A stretch of 64,000 nt of DNA from Engraulis encrasicolus (GCF_034702125.1 NC_085865.1:25169067-25233066); one strand, 5' to 3'. Positions 1-12,214 are shown, counted from the first letter of the stretch. Translations and numbers: made by a program. Notes: a model not told the origin generated them from the letters alone.

Positions 1-833
1 CCAGAAAACCAGCAGTGGAAAAGAGGCGTAAAAGATAGAGGAGGGGTAGTGGAATAGCACCAAATGAGACTGACTAATCACAAAGATGAGATAGACTTGG
101 ATGAGATGTTTTCAAGCAGCAGGTTTTTAGTATAGCTTTTAAAAAAAAAAAAAAAAAAAAAATTCTATTGATAGCCCAGCGTCTTGTTAAACTCCACTGG
201 TAGCCCATTTGTTTCTATGCAAGATAAGCAAACAAAATAAGCAAGCAAAATAATTGTCATCTACAAAGGAGACATTTAAGAAGATGTCTGTGAAACTCTT
301 TTTTCTCACCTCTATTGTTTCTTGCCCCTCTCCTCCCCTATATGCTTTACCTTGAGGTGCGACATCCGGGAGAAGTCTGAAGAAAGAGTTTTGAACTTTG
401 ACATTTTTGAAGTTTGTATTTCCCTGATTGGTGTCGCATGCTTGCACTGTTTTACCGGCATCCTCTGACCTTTAAATTGTAAGTACAAATTACAAACACC
501 TAGCCAGGCCATGCACTATACTGACAACACACCTTCGAAAGTCAATGATAATCAGGCAAACACACACCATCCCATCACCCTGGACTGTGCCCTCTCCATT
601 TTGTTGACTTAAACCAAGAAAATACAGTAGATAAAATCAAGTTGATACCATCATTGATAACACAGCATGGTGCTGACACACATTAGGAAGCATCCTCTAA
701 TAATCAACCATGTCTGACTACTACTGGCAATGATGCTTTATTTCATGCCAAGTACTTTAATTAAAAATGAATATTAATGTTCAATAAAAAATGTGCTCTC
801 TATTACCCATGTCTCTACTCTTTCAGAAACAAT
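1..833. other. No gene recognised; poly(A) at 141-162
   Basis: Open frames here are short and have no recognisable domain or codon pattern. A run of about 22 A residues at 141-162 could be the tail of an old retroposed copy, but no body or target duplication is visible around it. Confidence 0.6.
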
Positions 834-845
834 ATGGCCATGTTG

Positions 846-1020
846 GCCTAGCCATGGCTCAATCAGCTGGACACTGCACTGCTAAACCGTCGACCCAGGT
901 TCTATTCTGACCTGGGGTCATTTGCAGAACCTTCCCCATCTCTCTTGCTGCTCGTTTCCGGTCATCTCTCTAACTGCCCTGTCACAAATAATGGTATAAA
1001 AAAATAAAAACAATTACAAA
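846..1020 (+). mobile_element. tRNA-derived SINE with 12-bp target-site duplication
   Basis: A Pol III promoter layout is visible: an A-box-like TGGCTCAATCAGCTGG near 855-870 and a B-box-like GGTTCTATTCT at about 898-908. A pyrimidine-rich body (CCCCATCTCTCTTGCTGCTC) and an A-rich tail to about 1020 follow. The copy is flanked by the perfect direct repeat ATGGCCATGTTG at 834-845 and 1021-1032, the mark of LINE-mediated retroposition. The body (CATCTCT, then TTCC-GTCATCT, then ACTG-CCT) matches the minus-strand SINE near 9935-10108, so both seem to be one family. It encodes no protein. Confidence 0.85.
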
Positions 1021-1032
1021 ATGGCCATGTTG

Positions 1033-2309
1033 ATCACTTGTGAACAGGATCTGGCGATGGGCCCAAGCCTGGCCGCCTGAGTCAGTTTTCCCAATGGGAA
1101 GACTACAGTTGATAGTGTGCCACTAAACCTGCCCTCTGCAAGGGAACTCAACCATCAGCGCGGCTATGGTAAATATCAGTATCAGTAAGTATTTCAAGCA
1201 TTTCAAAGGGGACCCAATGTCTATATTTCGCCTAGGGCCACCAAATGGGTATAGTAGAACTGCTGCTGCCGGCCGCATACTTTCTCAAATGGAATCGGTG
1301 ATGTGCGTCACGTCACTTCAGGCTGGCAGATCAGATGAAATATTAACAGCAGTTGCATTTGATGGCACCTGCAGGGAAGGAAGGTGCCCCTAGCACACTT
1401 TTGGGCTTATGGCTTTGGCTGCATAGAAGCGGCAGTTCGTTTGAACACAGCAGGGCTGTAAATTCAAAGTGCAACTAGGATGGTATGCTAAATGGGCTTT
1501 GCACAGCGGTGACTGACTAGGCCAATACAGTGGGGAACAAAGATGTAGATATATCTACATTCACTCATTTATTTTACAGACTACTTCATGTTTATGATGT
1601 TCTCATAGACTCATACTGATTTTGGCCACATCTCATTAACATTCACATGCAGCTTCACAGTTGATTTACAACAGGGAAAAACTTTCATATCACGGTTAAA
1701 CCTGAGGGACGAAATGTTCAAAAACAACTCCTGGCAGTCTACTGCAGGGTTTTTTGCTTTGAAGAAAGCCTTTTGTATGTACCATACCTGTATGTAGACA
1801 CATTCAACCATTGTGTGGATCTGCCCATGTGATGGTCTGAGGATCATGTTTGTGTTACAAAATTAAAATAATTTCAAAAAGCCATCTATTTTCCTCTTTT
1901 ATGCTGTGTGTTCCCGATTGCATTGCTCTCAATATCATTAGACGCAATGGCGTCGCATGCATGCAGTATTAGCCTCATTAACTTCTGAACTTCAGGAAAT
2001 GCCTCTAATACTCCAGTAATGAAAGGGGTGTAGAAGCTGGCTAAATTAAACCTCTACTTAGTTCCCTCAACCTTCAAATGAATTTTCCAAATTTGTTTCA
2101 GTGGATCATCAACTCATAACAGGGCAAATTGCACTTCTGGCTTTGCTTTGCCACCCTTGGTCGGTTATAACAGCCCTGCAAGTTCTCTGAAGTTAGAGTT
2201 AGGCTACTGTACTGTAGCTCAGATGAGACATGCGAAAAATAGTTTTGGCACCAAAATTGTTGAGCGCCCCAAATATGAGACGCAATTTATTTAATGTTGC
2301 TACAAGACC
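1033..2309. other. No feature recognised
   Basis: AT-rich sequence without coding signal, tandem repeat or bounded repeat that I can recognise. Short open frames at 1166-1393 (+) and 1611-1847 (-) have no domain features. Confidence 0.5.
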
Positions 2310-2317
2310 CTACAACC

Positions 2318-2391
2318 CTGGGAACCCCCAGACCTTATCACAGTGAGTCTTTCTGTGTAGAACTAAAGGTAGTATGGGAGTTCCCATGCTA
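2318..2391 (-). mobile_element. Miniature MITE copy (same family as 44106-44361)
   Basis: A 74-bp element flanked by perfect 8-bp direct repeats CTACAACC (2310-2317 and 2392-2399). Read on the minus strand it starts TAGCATGGGAACTCCC and contains TTTAGTTCTACACA, which matches the 5' part of the element at 44106. It ends GGGGGTTCCCAG. The centre of the longer copy is missing, so this is an internally deleted derivative. The 8-bp duplication suggests hAT-type mobilisation; there is no coding capacity. Confidence 0.75.
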
Positions 2392-2399
2392 CTACAACC

Positions 2400-2968
2400 C
2401 TACTCTGCCTTCAAAACATATTTTGTTAAAAAAAACCACACACACACACATGAAGGACCTACTTTCTTTCTGTTCAAGCTTTCCAAATGCATGTAGTGGA
2501 CGGTCTGACTGGACATGTATTGTGTACAAAGGTAGCCCCAGCCATGTAGCCTACTGTGTTCCACTGCAGGGGGCCTTTGCCTCCCTCTCTGCATGTGCCC
2601 ATGTGCACAGCGTGTACCTATGTCGATGCGAGGGTGGATATCAGAGTGTGCACTTTCGGGGTTCCTAAGAAGGGTGTGAAGTAAGGTCTTTTCATGTGGA
2701 CCGCCTGACAAAGCCTCTTCACATGAGGCACTTCAATTCCTGCAGTCTGGATAAAACCTGGAGCTCTGTCAGCCAAAGTCTCCCATAGAAAAACAATAAA
2801 TAGAAACTCTTTCGAAACAGAGGGCCTAGAGATGTGCTGTAACAGGGCTGGATGCCTTACCTCTATTGTTTTTCAGCTCAATTTTCTACCATTGTCTTCT
2901 GTCTCCATTTACACTGGTGCTTAGGCATAGCTGTGCTTTGAGGGTTGTGCTATTTTTTGCGTAGACAG

Positions 2969-3025
<57 letters not shown>

Positions 3026-3204
3026 CTTGTGTTTAACAGCTCATTATTTACAATAGTATGATGCAATGTGGTGTTAGTTACGTGTATTTACATTGTGAAT
3101 TCACCTATAGTGTACCTTCAGAAATATGAAGCAATAATGCCGTAATTCTTTGTTCAATAGCAACAGGAAGTCTACAGTAATTACACACCAGGAAATGTGT
3201 CTTT
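2400..3204. other. No gene; contains (GA)n microsatellite
   Basis: No coding signal. The interval holds a short CA run near 2437-2450 and a (GA) tract of about 24 units at 2976-3023 preceded by (TG)4. The rest shows nothing recognisable. Confidence 0.5.
2976..3023 (+). repeat. (GA)n microsatellite
   Basis: Essentially uninterrupted GA dinucleotides, about 24 units, following a short TG run. Confidence 0.95.
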
Positions 3205-3212
3205 CTGTAACA

Positions 3213-3408
3213 CAGGGGTAAGTGTACCACTAGGGGTACGCCAGAGCACTGTAGGGGGTGCGTGGGGAAAGGATGTAATAAGAGCCAATGTATGGAGCAT
3301 AGTCATATTTGGATAGAGAAAGACATAGAGCATGCAGAGAGGGGGTAGTCATTGTATGACAAAAAGCCGTAGGGGGTAAGCAAGACAAAAAAAAGTAGGG
3401 AAACACTG
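3213..3408. mobile_element. hAT-type MITE, 196 bp
   Basis: Starts CAGGGGTAAGTGTACC and ends TAGGGAAACACTG, with the internal motif AGGGGTACGC that I associate with common fish hAT MITEs. The flanks are CTGTAACA (3205-3212) and CTATAACA (3409-3416), an 8-bp duplication with one mismatch. Non-autonomous: no open frame. Confidence 0.75.
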
Positions 3409-3693
3409 CTATAACATGTATTGAAGCTAATGACTACCAAGAGCATTCAATGTTGGTACAGCCTGGTTGTAGCTGGTTTTGTTTGTTTACAAGCACTGTG
3501 TAAACCATATATTTACTAGAGATGCACCGGATCCAAGATCCGGTTCCGGATCCGGCAGGATAATAGGGTTTTTCACAGGATCCGGATCCGGTTCCAGGAT
3601 TCCGGATCCGGTAGCCGAGGCTTTTCAGTCAAAATAGTTTGAGCCAACGTGATAAAAAGGGCCCACGTGTGCGAGTAGACTATGTGTTTTAAC

Positions 3694-4515
3694 TAGTGGT
3701 GGGCCGTTATCGGCGTTAACGTGCTGCGATAATGTGAGACTCTTATCGTGCGACAAAGAAAATATCGCACGTTAATCTATTCTCAAAATATGGATTTGGG
3801 GTTTGGGGATGCGCTTCACCATAGCGTTCGATTGACAGACGCTTTCAGACTGCCCTCCAGTCACTTCGCCTCTCCACCTGTTGCTCAGCAGAGCAGACCT
3901 AGGCCACTAAATATGAACAGTGTTTGCATGCTGTAAACATTAATCTCTCTGCCGTGGTAGGTGTTGTTTTAGTGCTTTTATAAGTGGTAGACTAGAGACA
4001 CGTTATTGTTTGAGGTGAAGCAGACATTATTGTGTACCAGCCCGACATAGCCTATTTCCTCACGCATTGCATGTAACACAAACAACAGTCCTGTTCCAGA
4101 AATCTTGCCTGTGCCATACTTGCAAAACATTCCGTGTGATATAGCCTAGATTTTGAAGATTGTCAAACTGAAACTGTCAATATCTACTCTCGCTGAATGT
4201 TTGTGTTATGATCGCGCATTTGCGACTCATGTCAGACGGTAATACACCTCGCGGTTGCGCTTGATATAGCCTACCTCGCGGTCGTCGCGCTTGACTTTTT
4301 TTTTTTTGCAAACTGAATTCATTTGGAGTTGTAACTCCGCTGGCATTCTAACGCAGAGAACAACTGTCAGGTTTAGGCCAAATCGATGTGGGCCAGTGCT
4401 TTACGATCTAGAACTAGCTTTAGAAATCTATACCCTGGCTCTGACTTTGCTGTAACTGCTACGCAGCTCCTCCCTCTCTAAAGGAGCCGCTGCCCTTTTT
4501 AACAGTCAGTGGCAG

Positions 4516-4565
<50 letters not shown>

Positions 4566-4971
4566 CATTAGAAATTGTTGAGGTAATTTTGTTTAAATAG
4601 TCTAAATGTTTGATAGATTTATCTGTATTTGCCTCTACAATTTATAGCACTGTTCATTTTGAAATGTCAGTATATTATGACTGTAAATGCTTCCTAACAT
4701 ATTCGAAACACTTTTGCAATGATTTTTTTTTTTTCATCACCAAATATCAACCATTTTTTGATGATGAGATGCATTTTGGAAAAAAGAGATGAGCTCTGGT
4801 CTAATGTGCCATCTTAAGTAACCCCCTAGGTTTTTTTCTGTCATTATTTCGCTAGCGTGCCTATTCTGAATTAGCCAATTTGATATAGATTAATCTAGAT
4901 TAATCTAAATTAATTTCATAATTACAGTGAGATTAATCTAGATTAAAAAAATGTATCTATGCCCACCCCTA
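3694..4971. mobile_element. Nested hAT-type element, 1278 bp
   Basis: Inserted inside the 3517-5081 element and flanked by perfect 8-bp duplications GTTTTAAC (3686-3693 and 4972-4979). The ends are TAGTGGTGGGC and GCCCACCCCTA, an inverted pair with one mismatch. The left part has TTATCGGCGTTAACG-type sequence, the right part repeated AGATTAATCT units, and the centre a (TC)n tract. Open frames at 3748-3936 and 4610-4792 show no transposase motif, so the copy is non-autonomous or fully degenerate. Confidence 0.88.
4518..4562 (+). repeat. (TC)n microsatellite inside nested hAT
   Basis: About 22 uninterrupted TC units in the interior of the 3694-4971 element. Confidence 0.95.
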
Positions 4972-5089
4972 GTTTTAACCCTTTCGTAGGATCCGGTATC
5001 CGGTTCCGGATCCGGCAGGATCTTAAGCAGTGGATCCAGTATCCGGCAGGATCCTAAAAATCAGGATCCGGTGCGTCTCTAATATTTAC

Positions 5090-5948
5090 CATAGGATGGC
5101 AATTAAAAATGAATTTATTTAACTCATTTTATTATTTTTACCTCTCATTCCGTGCAGCCTGCACTCCAGTGGGATGGTGGGTTTATCTTTCAGACATTTG
5201 AAGAAAAAAAAGAAACAGGAAGTGCAAATCAAGATAGAACTGTTGTGAATTATTCAATTTTCTCACAAATGATATGTTTCAATAGGCTGAATATTGTAAG
5301 TTGAATTGCCATGGCATAATGGTTATGCCGGTTTGAATGTACCATATTGTCTGTGACTGAAGCACTCTTCAGCAAAACACCAAAGCTCCGGTTGCTCCAG
5401 GGACTGTAATCAATACCCTGTACATAACAGTGACTCATTTTGGACAAAATCACCAGATAAGTGTAATGTTGAGAAAATCATTTCCTGACATTTCAGATTG
5501 GCTAGTCATAGTGGTATTCCACTGTATCATTTGTACCATAGCATTTGTAGGAGAATGATGAACAAATGCGTCACATTACTATTTTAAGCGTGCTGAAAAG
5601 TATCAGTTTCCTGGGTAGAAATCAGGCAATCATGTCATGGGAGAAGCTCAAAGAAAAGAACCTGATAAATTAATGAAATTTCCCTGCAGACAGTCCACCA
5701 GACCACACTCAAGGTCTTATGTTTCTCATTTCAACCAAGAATCTTTGTCCCATCTGATGAGTACTGTTACCATAGCTACGAAGAGACATCAGTAAAAAAA
5801 AAAAAAAACAGTAACCAACGCAGCAATACCACATCTCTCACCCAAACAGACTCAGGCAGTATAATTGTGTATAAAATTCTTCATCTGTTTATTTGTTTTT
5901 TTTTAACATATTCCCACACATAGGCCTACATATACAGTACAGAGGGCA
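5090..5948. other. No feature recognised
   Basis: No bounded repeat or coding signal. A poly(A) of 15 at about 5795-5809 is the only low-complexity tract. Confidence 0.5.
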
Positions 5949-6076
5949 GACACACACAGATACACACAGACATATGCGCACACGCACACGCACGTGCACG
6001 CACATGCACACGCACACACACGTACACGCACGCACACGCACGCACAGGCACACGCACACACACACGTACACACACA

Positions 6077-6142
<66 letters not shown>
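5949..6142 (+). repeat. (CA)n compound microsatellite
   Basis: The first half mixes CA with GCACAC, GTAC and GCAC units; the second half, about 6081-6142, is pure CA. The translated histidine/threonine and cysteine/valine frames across it are artefacts of the repeat. Confidence 0.95.
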
Positions 6143-7310
<1,168 letters not shown>

Positions 7311-7462
7311 CGACATCAGGAACAGAGCAATTCTCTGCACAGTGGTAACAACATCGTAAGAGAAGTAGTCTAACACGAGCGTGCAGGCCTGATCACAAAA
7401 CATGAAATGACAAGCAAGACATACAGTACCATAATGGGGGGTCGGAGAGACTCCAAAGACTC

Positions 7463-7608
<146 letters not shown>

Positions 7609-7952
7609 AAAGCTTGTGGGTGTGGGTGTGGGTGCAGGCATGCGTGTGTAATGCAATTTTAGTCTGTATGTACAGTATGCACGTGTGATGTGTCTGTAAA
7701 GCATGTGTGAAAATAATGTACACACAGGTCCTCTGCCAAAGTGGACTGGGAATTGCTACTACACAGTTTTCCTAACACAACTCCAGCCAAACTGTTGGAC
7801 AGAACTGGCAAAATCTATGTCACTTTGTGTTTCTCTGAACTCTCCATTGTTTTTTCCCCCCTTTACTCTTTTCCCAAAGGGGAAATGCATGATAAAACAC
7901 ACAGAGCTGTCTGCTTGGATCTGGGTAACAAGCACAGCAGCAGGCAGCAACA
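7609..7952. other. No feature recognised
   Basis: Unique-looking sequence between a microsatellite and a MITE. The short open frames here show no domain. Confidence 0.45.
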
Positions 7953-7960
7953 GCTGCGGC

Positions 7961-8294
7961 CAGGGCTGGACTGGCTATCTGGCATAGCGGGCATTTACTG
8001 ATGGGCCCGCACCCTCGTGGGCCCCTATTTTCAGAAATGTAAAAAAAATATATAGAGTCTGATGAAGAGCGACTAGCTCGAAAGCGCTCAGTTGAGAAAA
8101 AAATAAAAAAGCAACACGGGAGCAGTGTGCGGACATTCTTCTTTGTTTTTACAGTATTCTGGCCTTTTGTCATGCACCTGCGTCTTGGATGTGCGCACCA
8201 CTAACCTACTGACTGAAAAAAAAAATATATAGCCATATACTATAAGCTTTAAGGCATAAGTGCCCGGGCCCATTTCACGCCCAGTTCAGCCCTA
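7961..8294 (+). mobile_element. MITE of family B (CAGGGCTGGACTGG ends) carrying an insertion
   Basis: Begins CAGGGCTGGACTGGC and ends GCCCAGTTCAGCCCTA, an imperfect terminal inverted repeat. The flanks GCTGCGGC (7953-7960) and GTTGCAGC (8295-8302) are an 8-bp duplication with two transitions. The inner motifs ATCTGGCATAGCGGGCATTT and GTGCCCGGGCCC recur in the copy at 60643-60833. A separate insertion splits it (8056-8217). No coding capacity; the hAT-type assignment comes from the 8-bp duplication. Confidence 0.82.
8056..8217 (+). mobile_element. Probable 5'-truncated Penelope-like fragment with hammerhead-like core
   Basis: About 162 bp inserted in the family B MITE and flanked by the 15-bp direct repeat AAAAAAAATATATAG (8041-8055 and 8218-8232). 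The second copy of the MITE (60643) lacks it. Its 5' end reads CTGATGA (8059-8065), one A, a 4-bp stem GAGC/GCTC (8067-8070 and 8076-8079) around GACTA, then GAAA (8080-8083). That is the conserved CUGAUGA...GAAA catalytic core of hammerhead ribozymes. Penelope-like elements are known to carry such ribozymes and to insert 5'-truncated. Stems I and III are not obvious, so activity is not claimed. Confidence 0.55.
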
Positions 8295-8345
8295 GTTGCA
8301 GCAGCAAGATGCACACACAGTACATTGTGCCATGTTAATTGTACT

Positions 8346-8522
8346 CAGGGCTCTAAATTAACACCAGCCAACTGGCCAAATGCTGGTGAAATTTCAGTTT
8401 GGCTGGTAGAAAAGACCAACTTACTAGCGACTTTGACTTATTAATGAGTGTGTGTTTGGTTAGTAAGATTAACATCTACTAGCCATTTTGGCTGGTGATA
8501 ATGAAGTTAATTTAGAGCCCTG
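8346..8522. mobile_element. hAT-type MITE, 177 bp
   Basis: Ends are CAGGGCTCTAAATTAACACC and GTTAATTTAGAGCCCTG. Flanking 8-mers are ATTGTACT (8338-8345) and ATTGAACT (8523-8530), one mismatch. Internal inverted segments share GCCAACTGGC and GCCATTTTGGC type motifs. Non-coding. Confidence 0.85.
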
Positions 8523-8896
8523 ATTGAACTCGACTCGAAAATTGAGTGTTGAATTAACACTGCAAATTTACCAAGGGCTTATGCCGGAACGGGAGAGCTG
8601 TTTGTTGACTTAGGACCACCATGCCTGTAGAATTTGCAACACCGTTTTAGAGAGTAGGACCAATCAGACATGTGTTGAAAATTGGCTCTCTGCAAAGTTT
8701 TGAATTAACGTTGAATGCTGTTACATGCAAGAAATATTCCAAATTTAAACTCAATGGTAGTCGTATTCTGGTTGCGCTCGATTCGGGTAAACTCTTTATT
8801 CACTCTATGGAATAGAGGAATAGAGGAATAGAGCTCCAGGAATATTCTTGTTGCAGAACACTGCTCCACACGTTAACAGAATGTTACGGAACTTGT
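8523..8896. other. No gene; small ATAGAGGA tandem
   Basis: Contains about three copies of GGAATAGA near 8809-8832. Otherwise nothing recognisable. Confidence 0.45.
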
Positions 8897-9470
8897 TTAC
8901 ACACACTTCAGTGTGTTGATGAGTCTAATGGCTTGTGGAAAGAAGCTGTTACTCAGTCTGCTTGTGCGGGACTGCAGGTTGTGGTACCGCTTCCCTGTGA
9001 TGGTAGATTGGAGAACAGTCTGTGTGCTGGATGAGTTGTGTCTTTGATGATGTTCATTGCCCTCTTGGAACAGTGTGAAGTGTACAATTCCTGAATGGCT
9101 GGTAGGGGTGACCAGATGATCTTTTCTGCTGTCCTCACCACCTTCTGCAGCGCCTTTATTGTCTGCAGCTAGGCAGCTGCCGTGCCAGACAGAGACGCTG
9201 CTAGTTAGGATGCTCTCAATAGCACCTCTGTAGAAGGTGGTGAGAGCAGCGGTGGGGCGGTCGGCTCTTCTCATCCTTCTCAGGAAGTGGAGTCGTGTCT
9301 GCGCCTTCTTGACCAGTGCTATGGTGTTGGTAGTCCATGAGAGGTCATCTATGATGTGCACTCCCAGGGACTTTGTGCTTTTCACAGACTCCACTGCATA
9401 CTGATGATGATGAGTGGGATGTGTGTTGGTGGTTTCTTCCTGAAGTCTACAGTAATTTCTTTGTTGTCAA
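8897..9470 (-). mobile_element. LINE remnant: C-terminal end of reverse-transcriptase ORF
   Basis: Read on the minus strand, a KEITVDFRK motif (about 9431-9462) is followed by LGVHI..DLSWTTNT, KAQTRLHFLRRMRR, TFYRGAIESILTSSVSVW and, near the end, SRLSNSFFPQAIRLIN. This order is typical of the region after the catalytic YxDD box in the CR1/L2/jockey-like group of fish LINEs. The reading frame shifts at least twice: between the VDFRK part and LGVHI near 9394, and out and back again between about 9141 and 8953, where a second frame carries RTAEKIIWSPLPA and HPAHRLFSNLPS. The polymerase core and endonuclease are absent upstream of 9470, so this is a dead, 5'-truncated copy. The exact clade is uncertain. 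Confidence 0.85.
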
Positions 9471-9934
9471 TTTGAAATAATACAAAAATATATAACAAAA
9501 ATGAAATAAATAAAATATATGCCCAGACTCAGATATCCCCAACAGAAACTTGGACAATACAATAACTGAGGCCTTGCATTCAAGATAAAATACATAGTGC
9601 ACTACAAAGTATTGTGCTGGTGATGTCATGACATTTGGATCTGAAAAGGTGACTCAGCACTCTTGGAGGATGTGTGTGGGTGGAAGGTCAAAAACAGCAC
9701 TGTTTTTACTTTCCTGTCATAATATTCATAATTTCTATTTTGCTCTTTCCAGATTCCATTCACATCTGGCTCTCCCCTTATTTTTCTCTCTCTGCCCTTT
9801 TTCTCCGGTGATAACTTTTCTTTCCCCTTTTCTACAAGATTGCATCTAGCCATCTTCCCCTCTTCCTCTTGCATTCTCTTAATCTTTGAGTACCTATTTT
9901 TCGTCAATTCTTGACCATTAACATTCTCTCTATC
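9471..9934. other. No feature recognised
   Basis: AT-rich, then T/C-rich sequence on the plus strand. No coding signal or bounded repeat. Confidence 0.45.
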
Positions 9935-10108
9935 TTTTTGTGTCTTTATTAATTATAGGACAGTAGAAAGTATGACAGGAAGAGAATGGGATATAGAGAG
10001 AGATGGGGCAGGGCAGGCAAAAGGACACAAGCTGGATTTGAACCCGGGTCACCATTGGGCATGCGAGTCCATATCTCGGGGGCTCAGTGTGCTGCACCAC
10101 AGTGCCCC
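9935..10108 (-). mobile_element. tRNA-derived SINE, minus strand
   Basis: On the minus strand: GGGGCACTGTGGTGCAGC (A-box region, about 10091-10108), a B box GGTTCAAATCC (10034-10044), a CCCCATCTCTCTC body, TTCCTGTCAT, ACTGTCCT and an AATAAAGACACAAAAAGA tail near 9935. Target duplications are not clear, so the tail end is approximate. Same general family as 846-1020. Confidence 0.75.
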
Positions 10109-10359
10109 CTCGAACTCTACCCCTTTCTATCCAGACTCTATACCTCCCTCCTCCTCTATCCCTCTTTCTCTTCACATTTCTGTTTTCCAGCTCACCCCTC
10201 TCTGTCCTCCCCAATGGCCAGTGTACTGTAACTCTGTCTCATTCTCTCTGAGTCTGAGTGGTTGCGTGAGTCAACGTGAGTCAGACGATGCTGTACAGCA
10301 CAAGGACAAGCATCTAGACGCACATCGTTATCTTGTGTCATACTACATAGTGTGTATTT

Positions 10360-10595
10360 GAAGAGTTCAGATGCAAAACCCCCTAAGTGCCTTTTCAGGA
10401 AATAATCTTCATTCATTTTTATTTAATACACAGCCATCAAAATTGCATATTTTTCTATTTCATTTATGTAATATAACTATTTATATGTATTATCAAGTAC
10501 ATACATGTAAACCAAACCAACAACAGGGTTCTCTAAAAATATAGAAGTGCAGGTCTTCAGAAATGGAGTTAGGGGGTTTTGCATCTGAACTCTTC
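10360..10595. mobile_element. MITE with 28-bp perfect terminal inverted repeats
   Basis: The left end GAAGAGTTCAGATGCAAAAC continues CCCCTAA. The right end is its exact reverse complement, finishing GAACTCTTC at 10595. The flanks share ATTT (10356-10359 and 10596-10599), a possible 4-bp target duplication. 236 bp, AT-rich interior, no coding. Superfamily not assigned. Confidence 0.8.
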
Positions 10596-10622
10596 ATTTG
10601 TATAAATGTAGTCCATTTTTAC

Positions 10623-10882
<260 letters not shown>

Positions 10883-11836
10883 TGTGGGCGCTGTATGTCC
10901 ACATCCCCGAGCGATGGTAGTGTTGAAATACATTTAGTGGTAATTATATTCCCCTCCATTCCCCCTGCACTGCACTGCACAGCACTCTTAACGGGGTCTC
11001 CATTGATGTGGTAAACACTGTAAGCCCTTTCCTTTCTTTCTTTCTTTTCTTTTCTTTTTTTAGTCCCAGGGATTTACTCAGCCGTCACAATAGCAATCGC
11101 AATTAGGGCTGCCATCATTACCAGCAATTACGCCGCGCTATTTTAATCAGCCAGGCGGGCGGGAGGGCGAGGCGAGGCGGGGGCCAAACGCGATCAAAGG
11201 AAATGGAACAGGACACGGGTCAGGCGGTGTCGGCGAGACTGTTCAGAATGTCGTTCAATGGGAGGTCGCGCTCCCGGCGTCAGCGTAGGTCACTGGCGAT
11301 TTATGGAAAGACGGCTTGCGGGAGTATGAACCAGTACGAGTTCTATAGAACGTTTTCACGCTGTCACTCTGGTCTTTCACCGCCATTGTCCAGTCAGACC
11401 AAAAGGTCAACATACATGTTAAATATAATAGTTAAAATCCTTTTTTGTGGTGTTTCATCATGGCACAAAACAGAATCATATTTTGACCTTGTCTGGCCAT
11501 TTTCTCTGATTCCAATTACACTGTCGCTGGTCCTCAAGCTGCAGAGGGAGACCAAATGAGCAAACGGAATCGAAATGTGTGGACGGTTTGATTTTGTGTC
11601 CAACTAGTCATGAAGTTTAAAATGTCCTGTTCTTATCACTAGCCCTTTGCTGATGACTTCCCTGTAGCTTGCTGGCTGGGTAATCTATCTTTGGCCTGAT
11701 AAGTAAGTCCCTGCAAAAAAATGGAGTACAACAAAAAAAATAATAGGTTTTGTATTGTTTTTTTTCCCTCTCTCTGGAGCTTTTCCATTCAATTTCATCT
11801 TTCAAACAGTAAGATTATTGTTGTCGATAGAGAGAG
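10883..11836. other. No gene recognised; possible conserved non-coding stretch at 11075-11160
   Basis: Includes (CTGCA)n-like CACTGCACTG near 10967 and TTTC repeats near 11025-11060. A stretch with AATTAGG, AGCAATTACG and TTTTAATCAG motifs follows (11095-11150), then GC-rich GGCGGGCGGGAGGGCGAGGC. The open frame 11203-11559 has no recognisable domain. Confidence 0.4.
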
Positions 11837-11952
11837 AGAGTGTGTGTGTGTGTGTGTGTGTATGTGTGCGTATGTGTGTGCTTGCGTGCGTGCGTGTGTG
11901 CGTGTGCATCTGTATGTCAGTGCGTGTCGGTGCATGTGTGTGTGTGCGACGT
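11837..11952 (+). repeat. (GA)n(TG)n compound microsatellite
   Basis: Short GA run passing into TG with TATG, CGTG and CATC interruptions. Confidence 0.9.
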
Positions 11953-12214
11953 GTGTGCCAATACTTCCCATGAATGACTGCTTGTTTAGTTGAAGGCATC
12001 TGGGGACGTCTCTCAGTGCAGATTGGTGCATGTTACCAAAATAAAAATAAAAAAAAAAAGACGAAAAGAAAACCAGCACCTGACCACCTGTACCTCCTTT
12101 ACAGATCACAAGTGATTGGCCTCAGCCGGAATTTATACTGTTAGTTGGCAGTTAGCCCTTCGGCCTTCCAACCAATCACCCGGCTTTTGTTCTGGCTAAC
12201 GAGTTCCCTTCCTG
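11953..12214. other. No feature recognised
   Basis: Short stretch without coding or repeat signal apart from an A-rich run near 12040-12060. Confidence 0.4.

Larger units (their letters stand above)
3517..5081. mobile_element. hAT-type element interrupted by a second hAT
   Basis: Bounded by perfect 8-bp duplications ATATTTAC at 3509-3516 and 5082-5089. Terminal inverted repeats are TAGAGATGCACCGGATCC on the left and GGATCCGGTGCGTCTCTA on the right, differing by one base. The interior next to both ends is built from GGATCC/TCCGG palindromic blocks. Removing the nested element (3694-4971) and its duplicated 8 bp leaves an ancestral unit of only about 279 bp, so this was a MITE before it was split. 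No transposase sequence is present. Confidence 0.9.

Noticed and set aside
8897..9470. Possibility of an active LINE
   Set aside because: Polymerase core and endonuclease are absent and the frame shifts at least twice in under 600 bp.
11203..11559. 118-residue plus-strand frame next to GC-rich sequence
   Set aside because: Composition is arbitrary, no motif is recognised, and there is no supporting splice or start context.
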